In this document: one piece after another, positions 24,719-29,294 of the stretch
How positions within the stretch are numbered: the stretch's first letter is position 1
Layout of the letters: every line of letters starts with the position of its first letter
Assembly (NCBI GenBank): GCA_937888775.1
Contig: CALAQT010000043.1
Location: 1-29,294, forward strand
Source: an uncultured Actinomycetes bacterium
GTDB lineage: Bacteria; Actinomycetota; Thermoleophilia; Solirubrobacterales; Solirubrobacteraceae
Direction: 5' to 3'
DNA: 29,294 nt
The notes under the pieces: generated by a model
What the model was told of the DNA's origin: nothing
Database searches by the model: none
Seen by the model: only the letters and a program-made list of their open reading frames with translations
Position numbers and translations under genes: made by a program

Positions 24719-24895
24719 CAAAAAGGTGGAGTTGGCGGTGGCCGCCACTAGACCGTCATCGACTGGAGGTCCGGCGCCAACTACCAACTCCTTCTGGTTC
24801 GGGCCCGCTGTGGGGGAGTGTTCCCAATTGGCCAGGTCCGCGACTGCGTCGTACCCGGGACACCATCCCTGGGTCGTATCGAGCTCCTCAGCCAT
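24674..24895 (-). CDS. Small hypothetical protein, 3' end in repeat DNA
   Basis: This is a 73-residue frame starting MAEELDTTQGWCPGYDAVAD. Its ATG at 24895 has a perfect GGAGG six bases upstream, the best ribosome site in this part of the window. No family is recognised; the protein is acidic, with no membrane segment. The last 15 residues or so are read from the 21 bp repeat units of block B, so the natural C-terminus was probably replaced when that block arrived. It lies 40 bp downstream of the Eis-like gene on the same strand and could be the last gene of that operon. Confidence 0.45.
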   Translation of the reverse strand: MAEELDTTQGWCPGYDAVADLANWEHSPTAGPNQKELVVGAGPPVDDGLVAATANSTFLRSTWSAVGSMWLPM

Positions 24896-24935
24896 CGCGT
24901 ACCTCCGCTTGTCTGATCTACCTGCCGGGTGAAGG

Positions 24936-26069
24936 TCAGAATCGGTCGACGGGCCAGAACACGGTGTCCTGCGGCGGAAACAGTCGCCGGAGACGAGCAG
25001 CATCGGGCCGATCCTCGAGATTTGGTCCCATCGGTGCAGCCGCCCCGTAGAACAGCAGTGAGCAACTGCGCGCGCCATCCAGCGGGGTGGTCCTGGACAC
25101 CGAGTCGAGGCGTGCGCCGCTGGCGTCGACGGTCAGGGTAAATGGGCCGCTGGCGCCCCAAAGAGACACGGTTTCGGCGCTGGCACCGACGCGCTCTTGG
25201 AGAGCGCCGCCAATGGCGTGTACGAGCAACTCTGGCGAACAGACGCGAACCATCAACTGCGAAGGCAGCTGTTCAACGATCTCGTGATCTAGTACGGCTG
25301 CGCGGAGGCTGGGCGGCAACGTGACATGCAGGCGTCTCGCCGGGCGCGATGAGGCGCCTAGCAGCGCGCGAGCGAGCGGCACGTCGCCGGGCATGGCGCC
25401 GAGCTCGAGTACCTGTACATCCTCCCCGCGGATGCGCGTCCGGACATAGCCGCGCAAGCTGTCCGTTGTCTGGCGAACCACGCGAAGATCGAGGTCACCT
25501 TCGTCCAGCCTCCACCGCTGCGTGTCCCATTCGTCCCGCCCCCGGAGCAGTGTCCCGGTCCGATGGGCATCGGCGATCTCCTGAAGCGCGAGAGCAGCGT
25601 CGACATCGTGCTCTGTCCCCGGCTCGACCGCTTCCTCACCAGGGTGGGTCGCGGCGTCAACCTGGACAATCAGACTCTCCTGTGGCAGCGGTCGCCACCC
25701 ATGCGTCGCGTACACACCTGGCACGTGGGTCCAGAGGAGCGACAGGGCGTAATCGTCGGTGTCGACGTGCTCGACGACTCGTTCCAGCAGCGCTCTCACA
25801 AGGCCGCGGCCGCGGGCGTGCCGCGCGGTGACGACGTTCCCAATGCCGGCCATGCGCACCACTCCGCCGTCCAACCGCATACGCCGCGGGTAGATGCGAA
25901 CGTGGGCGAGAATCTCCGCGTTGTCTCTGGCAATCCAGGAGTGTTCGGGTCGGTAGCTCGAGTCTTTGCGGTAATACGGCTCGAAGGCTGCCCGCGGCAT
26001 GTCGTAGTGCGTCAGGAGGTCAAGGATTGCTTCGATGTCACCCAACGCTGCTGGGCCGAACCGCAGCAC
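24936..26069 (-). CDS. Eis-like GNAT N-acetyltransferase with SCP2-type C-terminus
   Basis: About 377 residues from GTG 26069. The N-terminal GNAT domain carries the acetyl-CoA loop in VVTARHARGRGLVRALLERV (the R/Q-x-x-G-x-G/A element) after VRMAGIGN, the arrangement of Eis-family enzymes. The middle part is a second, degenerate GNAT fold. The end (VTLPPSLRAAV, LMVRVCSPELL, closing with TVFWPVDRF) matches the sterol-carrier-like domain with its C-terminal carboxylate near the active site. Eis proteins acetylate amines such as aminoglycosides or protein lysines. Frame extends to 26198, but that part overlaps the glycosyltransferase; GTG 26069 lies 11 bases after its stop, so the two genes form an operon. 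Confidence 0.82.
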   Translation of the reverse strand: MLRFGPAALGDIEAILDLLTHYDMPRAAFEPYYRKDSSYRPEHSWIARDNAEILAHVRIYPRRMRLDGGVVRMAGIGNVVTARHARGRGLVRALLERVVEHVDTDDYALSLLWTHVPGVYATHGWRPLPQESLIVQVDAATHPGEEAVEPGTEHDVDAALALQEIADAHRTGTLLRGRDEWDTQRWRLDEGDLDLRVVRQTTDSLRGYVRTRIRGEDVQVLELGAMPGDVPLARALLGASSRPARRLHVTLPPSLRAAVLDHEIVEQLPSQLMVRVCSPELLVHAIGGALQERVGASAETVSLWGASGPFTLTVDASGARLDSVSRTTPLDGARSCSLLFYGAAAPMGPNLEDRPDAARLRRLFPPQDTVFWPVDRF

Positions 26070-26079
26070 AACAACGCCG

Positions 26080-27237
26080 TCAAGCGGTCGCTGCGGCAGG
26101 CAGCGGCATCCGGGTGCGGGGAATCGGCTGATCCGAGCGAAGACAATCGCGATAGACATCCTCCACCATCGCCACCATGCGCTCTGGTGCGAACTCACTG
26201 GTGACGCGACGGTGCGCTGCCGCGGCGAGGCGCTGTGCTAGTCGGGGTCGTTCCAAGAGGCGGCGAACGGCCGCCGCCAGCGCGACGTCGTCCTCCGGGG
26301 CGACGAGAAGCGCTTCGCGGGCGTGGCAGACCTGCTCCGGTATCCCGCCGGCCGCGGTGGCGACGATCGGCGTCCCCGCGGCCATTGCCTCGAGGACCAC
26401 AAGCGGCGTCCCTTCGCTCCGGGACGGTACGCAGAGCACATCCAGTTTCCTGATAACTGACGCCGCTTCATCACGGGCGCCGAGGAGGCGGACGCGGGAG
26501 CGAAGGCCGAGAGAGTCTGTCAACTCCAAAAGGCGGGACCGTTCGGGGCCGTCGCCGACCACGACAAAACGTGTCTGCGGCAGCGCACGAGCGATCAGCG
26601 CCGCGGCACGTAGGAACACATCGACACCTTTTTCCGGGAGAAGTCGCGCGACCACGCCGACCACGGCTCCGCCGGACCTGTCTCGCCGCTTCGAGAGCGC
26701 CACCGGGGGCACGCAGTGAAGCGTATTGCGGACAACGTGCAAGGTGGAGGCGTCGATGGCTGCGGTGGCGATGAGGCGGTCAGCGATTCGTCTTGAAACG
26801 GCGAGGATCGCATCGGCTCGAGCATATGCAGACAATGCCTCACTCCACGCCGCGGAGTCGCGCCATATGGCCTCGCTGTGCTCAGTGATGACAAACGACG
26901 GCGCCGTCCCTTCGATCGCGCAAGACGCGGCGACAATACTGGCATGCAGGTGCGCGTGGACAATGTCGGGAGACGTCTGCACGATGAGCTGTCGCAGCCT
27001 GGACGTATAACGCCGATCCAAGCGTCGTTTGACAATTCCGTCCAGGAGAGGCCTCACCTCTATCCCGACCGCCCGCACCTGCGCTGCCAGAACTCCCTCG
27101 CTTGAGCACGTGATGGTGACGCTATGCCCGCGCTTGCGCAGTGCGATTGCGAGATTGACCACGTGACGCTCCGCACCGCCAACGTCCAGCGAATCGCAGA
27201 CAAGCAGAATGCGAAGGCGATCGTCGAGCTCCAGCAT
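26080..27237 (-). CDS. GT4 family glycosyltransferase
   Basis: The protein is 385 residues from ATG 27237, a GT-B fold enzyme. The N-terminal RILLVCDSLDVGGAERHVVN is the acceptor-domain start of family 4. The C-terminal domain holds VGVVARLLPEKGVDVFLRAA (nucleotide-sugar site) and the E-x7-E element in SEGTPLVVLEAMAAGTPIVA. It transfers a sugar from a nucleotide donor to a lipid or polysaccharide acceptor at the inner face of the membrane. GTG 27315 would add 26 residues of low similarity; no strong ribosome site decides. The inverted repeat unit to its right lies upstream of it. It is co-directional with the acetyltransferase, but a shared pathway is not evident. Confidence 0.87.
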   Translation of the reverse strand: MLELDDRLRILLVCDSLDVGGAERHVVNLAIALRKRGHSVTITCSSEGVLAAQVRAVGIEVRPLLDGIVKRRLDRRYTSRLRQLIVQTSPDIVHAHLHASIVAASCAIEGTAPSFVITEHSEAIWRDSAAWSEALSAYARADAILAVSRRIADRLIATAAIDASTLHVVRNTLHCVPPVALSKRRDRSGGAVVGVVARLLPEKGVDVFLRAAALIARALPQTRFVVVGDGPERSRLLELTDSLGLRSRVRLLGARDEAASVIRKLDVLCVPSRSEGTPLVVLEAMAAGTPIVATAAGGIPEQVCHAREALLVAPEDDVALAAAVRRLLERPRLAQRLAAAAHRRVTSEFAPERMVAMVEDVYRDCLRSDQPIPRTRMPLPAAATA

Positions 27238-27380
27238 GGCCGGATGATCGTAAACTCTCCGTACTGGCTGTCGCAGGGCGCAAAGCCGTGGCTTGGAGAA
27301 CGCGGTTGCGTTCACAGCCTTGGCGATCCCGGCGCCACCGCATGCCCAAGCATTTGGCGCTGCCGCAGCACGCGGGAGCG

Positions 27381-27426
27381 GGTCCAGGTCCAGGTCCAGG
27401 TCCAGGTCCAGGTCCAGGTCCAGGTC
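27381..27426. repeat. Hexanucleotide tandem repeat, seven GGTCCA units
   Basis: Seven perfect GGTCCA units plus GGTC, 46 bp in all, between the glycosyltransferase start and the left inverted repeat. It is translated as GP, QV or RS dipeptides in chance frames; no gene here is believable. Perfect units suggest recent slippage, so length may vary between strains. Confidence 0.9.
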
Positions 27427-27493
27427 TCAACTCCTCCCTCTGCTCGTCGACAGCGTCAACGGTGGGGCAGGACGATTGGCCATGCATCCATCA

Positions 27494-27565
27494 TCATCAC
27501 TCCCCACCTAACGGTCAAATTTATTGCGCAGCACTAAGCTCGTTTATTGCGTGTGATTGAATTAG
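27494..27565. repeat. Left inverted repeat of the amidohydrolase unit
   Basis: Core CTCCCCACCTAACGGTCAA at 27500-27518. Read toward the glycosyltransferase it contains TTTGACC, a possible outward -35 box. Confidence 0.65.
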
Positions 27566-27731
27566 CTGGGAACGGCAGCTACGGCGGCAGTTACTGCGCT
27601 CCTCGAGGTGGGCGTCACGCCCGCCATCTGAGACTCAACGGTGCCCCACTGCTTCACCACCTTGGAGCCCGCTGGCTCAAGGAAAGCATCGTGATTCACG
27701 CTGGCCCCGCCAGTGTGGTAGAACGTGCGGC
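27566..27731. other. Sequence between the left inverted repeat and the amidohydrolase
   Basis: 166 bp with no recognised gene. A minus-strand frame contains FLEPAGSKVVKQWGTVESQ, which I cannot assign. It may hold the amidohydrolase promoter. Confidence 0.35.
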
Positions 27732-28811
27732 ATGCCCCGCACCGAGCGCCTCGGCGTCGCATACGACCGGTTGCCGATCATCGACGTCCACACCCACACG
27801 TCCGGGTCCGACGCGGACGGTCCCGCCGACGGCGTTGTGAAGTGCATGGACCAGTGCGGGGTGGAGCAAGCGTTCATGTTCGCGCCGATGCTGCAGCCAC
27901 ACGGGCTGGAGCTCACCGATCAGCACGCCGACGACATCCGAAGGCATAACGACTACATCGCCTCATACTGCGCGCAATCACCGGAGCGGCTGCTCGCCTT
28001 CTGCGTGCTCAATCCCAATCCGTCCCTGGCCGGCGGCGACCTAGATGCGGCGGTCGCGCTGATGGTCGAAGAGGCGCGACGCTGCTACCACGAGCTGGGC
28101 ATCCGAGGCGTGAAACTGGTGCCCGACAACTGGTCCGTTCGCGATCGCCGCGTACTGCCGCTGTTCCAAGAGTTGGCGCAACTGGGCATGTACGCTGCGT
28201 TCCACTCCGGCATCTTCCTCGACGAACGCTCGAGCGAGTTCTGCCGGCCGACTTCGTATGAAGGCCTGCATCTCATCCCGGGATTCCATGGCCACATCGC
28301 GCACCTGTCATGGCCCTGGGTCGACGAGTGCATCGCCACGCTCGCAATGGAGACGTTCCATGCCATGCAGCAGCCCAAGGACCACTGGCAACTGAAGGCG
28401 GATCTGTCGTTTGGATGCCCTCCCGACTGGCAACTCGACTGCTTGCGCAGGGCATTCGACATGCTGCCGCACGACATGCTCATGTACGCATCGGACGTGT
28501 TCTGGCCATGCGACGACGTGCGATACACGGAGCAGTTCATCTATCCTCAGCTGTCGAACATCGAGGCCGCGGCTACCTTGAGCCGGGGGGCCCCGGCGGC
28601 GGCAACGCGGCAGCGTATGGATTTCCGCCGGGCCATCTTCTATGACAACGCGCTGCAACACTGGGGCGTGGCCACACGTGGCGTGCCACAGCGCCTGCAG
28701 CGACGGACAACGGCGCCGCGGACCCCGAACGCACGCACGCGCCGCGAAAGCTGCCAGCGCATGCGGGGCCCTGGTATCGGGCCCAATCAGCCCACGCAAC
28801 AGATGAAATAG
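27732..28811 (+). CDS. Metal-dependent amidohydrolase (amidohydrolase 2/ACMSD-like)
   Basis: The 359-residue frame is a TIM-barrel hydrolase of the amidohydrolase superfamily. Metal ligands are the HxH in LPIIDVHTHTS (14-24), a His in MYAAFHSGIF and the Asp in MYASDVFWP; IRGVKLVPDN and GHIAHLSWPWVDE are further family strands. Members decarboxylate or hydrolyse aromatic acids and lactones. The barrel ends at AIFYDNALQHWGV, about residue 315. The last 45 residues, Arg- and Pro-rich, are not family-like, and their end is read from the right inverted repeat, so the original stop was probably lost. ATG 27732 has only a weak ribosome site. Confidence 0.78.
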   Translation: MPRTERLGVAYDRLPIIDVHTHTSGSDADGPADGVVKCMDQCGVEQAFMFAPMLQPHGLELTDQHADDIRRHNDYIASYCAQSPERLLAFCVLNPNPSLAGGDLDAAVALMVEEARRCYHELGIRGVKLVPDNWSVRDRRVLPLFQELAQLGMYAAFHSGIFLDERSSEFCRPTSYEGLHLIPGFHGHIAHLSWPWVDECIATLAMETFHAMQQPKDHWQLKADLSFGCPPDWQLDCLRRAFDMLPHDMLMYASDVFWPCDDVRYTEQFIYPQLSNIEAAATLSRGAPAAATRQRMDFRRAIFYDNALQHWGVATRGVPQRLQRRTTAPRTPNARTRRESCQRMRGPGIGPNQPTQQMK

Positions 28812-28857
28812 TGCAGTGACGCGCCATCAACTTGACGGTTAGGTGGGGAGGGATGAT
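28785..28857. repeat. Right inverted repeat of the amidohydrolase unit
   Basis: Reverse complement of the left repeat, with core TTGACGGTTAGGTGGGGAG at 28832-28850. It encodes the last residues and stop codon of the amidohydrolase frame. Confidence 0.65.
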
Positions 28858-28906
28858 CGGTGCACCCCCAGCGCGAAGTGCACACCGTTAGGGCATCAGC
28901 GGATAG

Positions 28907-29294
28907 GGCGGGGCACTGGTCAACGTGGCCAGCCTCACCGGCTACATGCCGATGCCCGGCATGGCTGTGTATGCCGCCTCCAAGGCTTTCGTGCTGCGGT
29001 TCACCGAAGCCCTGGCCTACGAGCTGCGCGAGACGCCGCTGACGGTCCTCGCGCTCGTGCCCGGCCCCACCCGCACTGACTTCTACCGCGCCTCGGGCTC
29101 CTCGGAGAAGGGGATGGCCTTCCAGGACCCCGACGAGGTCGTCACCACCGCCCTGTCCGCCCTGGACAAGAAGACCCCGCTGCGCAGCGTCGTCTCCGGA
29201 GCACGCAACCGGTGGACCAGCCGGATCGTCACCTGGCTCCCCCGCCGCACCGTCCTCCGCCTGGCCGACGCCTCCCCCGACCACACCGCCACGG
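28907..29294 (+). pseudogene. Short-chain dehydrogenase/reductase, 5'-truncated, runs off the window
   Basis: The frame after TAG 28904-28906 reads LVNVASLTGYMPMPGMAVYA, then ASKAFVLRFTEALAYEL and LVPGPTRTDF. These are the catalytic Ser strand, the YxxxK active site and the PGP/T cofactor loop of the SDR family. The Rossmann start with TGxxxGxG and about 130 residues are missing. No start codon lies in the preserved sequence before the Ser strand. Similarity begins only 50 bp beyond the right inverted repeat, so the gene was probably cut by arrival of that unit. The 3' end is outside the window. Confidence 0.75.

Larger units (their letters stand above)
27494..28857. mobile_element. 1.36 kb unit bounded by long inverted repeats, carrying an amidohydrolase
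   Basis: The left end (27494 onward) and the reverse complement of the right end (28857 downward) share ATCATC, CTCCCCACCTAAC, GTCAA, AT, GCGC, CACT and, further in, TTGCGTG and TGATTG in the same order. The first 35 bases differ at only a few positions, and weaker similarity extends to about 70. Such long imperfect terminal inverted repeats are typical of transposons. No transposase is inside; the only gene is the amidohydrolase, whose stop codon lies in the right repeat. I found no clear target duplication. Confidence 0.6.

Noticed and set aside
24936..27237. Antibiotic biosynthesis cluster (glycosyltransferase plus acetyltransferase)
   Set aside because: No scaffold synthase, carrier protein or resistance partner is nearby; two generic enzymes in one operon are not enough.
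27361..27511. Gly-Pro or Arg-Ser repeat protein
   Set aside because: All frames through the hexamer array give dipeptide repeats by necessity, and none has a start with a ribosome site or flanking domains.
27566..27762. Transposase remnant inside the inverted-repeat unit
   Set aside because: The minus-strand frame with VVKQWGTVESQ has no DDE motif or known transposase signature and is too short to judge.

Overview
This 29.3 kb window is GC-rich bacterial DNA with many GTG and TTG starts. The gene set (FtsH, DHA2 and EamA efflux, CsoR-type copper control, an Eis-like acetyltransferase, a secreted S53 peptidase with a membrane anchor) suggests a high-GC soil bacterium of actinobacterial, Chloroflexota or Dormibacterota type. 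There is no rRNA gene or other marker that would settle this.

Layout. 1-1668: a 100 bp repeat, a small coiled-coil ORF and an MFS transporter on the minus strand. 1986-3160: a helix-hairpin-helix protein followed by two minus-strand relics (a CBS-domain tail and a frameshifted XRE regulator). 3176-7479: two convergent ABC transporter pairs, one BcrA-like and one MacB-like. 7533-9139: a decayed stretch with two small ferredoxin-fold-like genes, a MetE-like tail and an intact VOC protein. 9618-9799: a tRNA-Gly 3' half fused to 21 bp tandem units. 10002-13155: a DHA2 efflux pump with its MerR regulator and a YbhN-like membrane protein. 13517-16620: a copper operon (operator, copZ, copA, csoR) followed by a truncated second HMA ATPase. 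16681-20210, minus strand: ftsH, an EamA transporter lacking its start, and tetR. tetR is divergent from an alpha/beta hydrolase and a truncated methyltransferase (20318-21505). 21528-24241: a frameshifted S53 peptidase. 24537-24718: a second tRNA-Gly/21 bp block. 24674-27237, minus strand: a glycosyltransferase, an Eis-like acetyltransferase and a small protein. 27494-28857: an amidohydrolase enclosed by long inverted repeats. 28907-end: a 5'-truncated SDR gene.

The clearest working modules are the copper operon (CsoR with the Cys-His-Cys spacing of Cu(I) sensors and an operator over the promoter), the DHA2/MerR pair, the two ABC exporters, and the tetR/hydrolase divergon. Set against these are at least nine truncated or frameshifted genes, several of which end exactly at repeated sequences. 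The window therefore reads as an accessory region repeatedly cut by small mobile or repeat elements, although no transposase or integrase is recognisable. The most unusual signals are the direct repeats whose tRNA-Gly half is perfectly conserved while their flanks have diverged, the inverted-repeat unit carrying an amidohydrolase, and an alpha/beta hydrolase with alanine at the nucleophile position.
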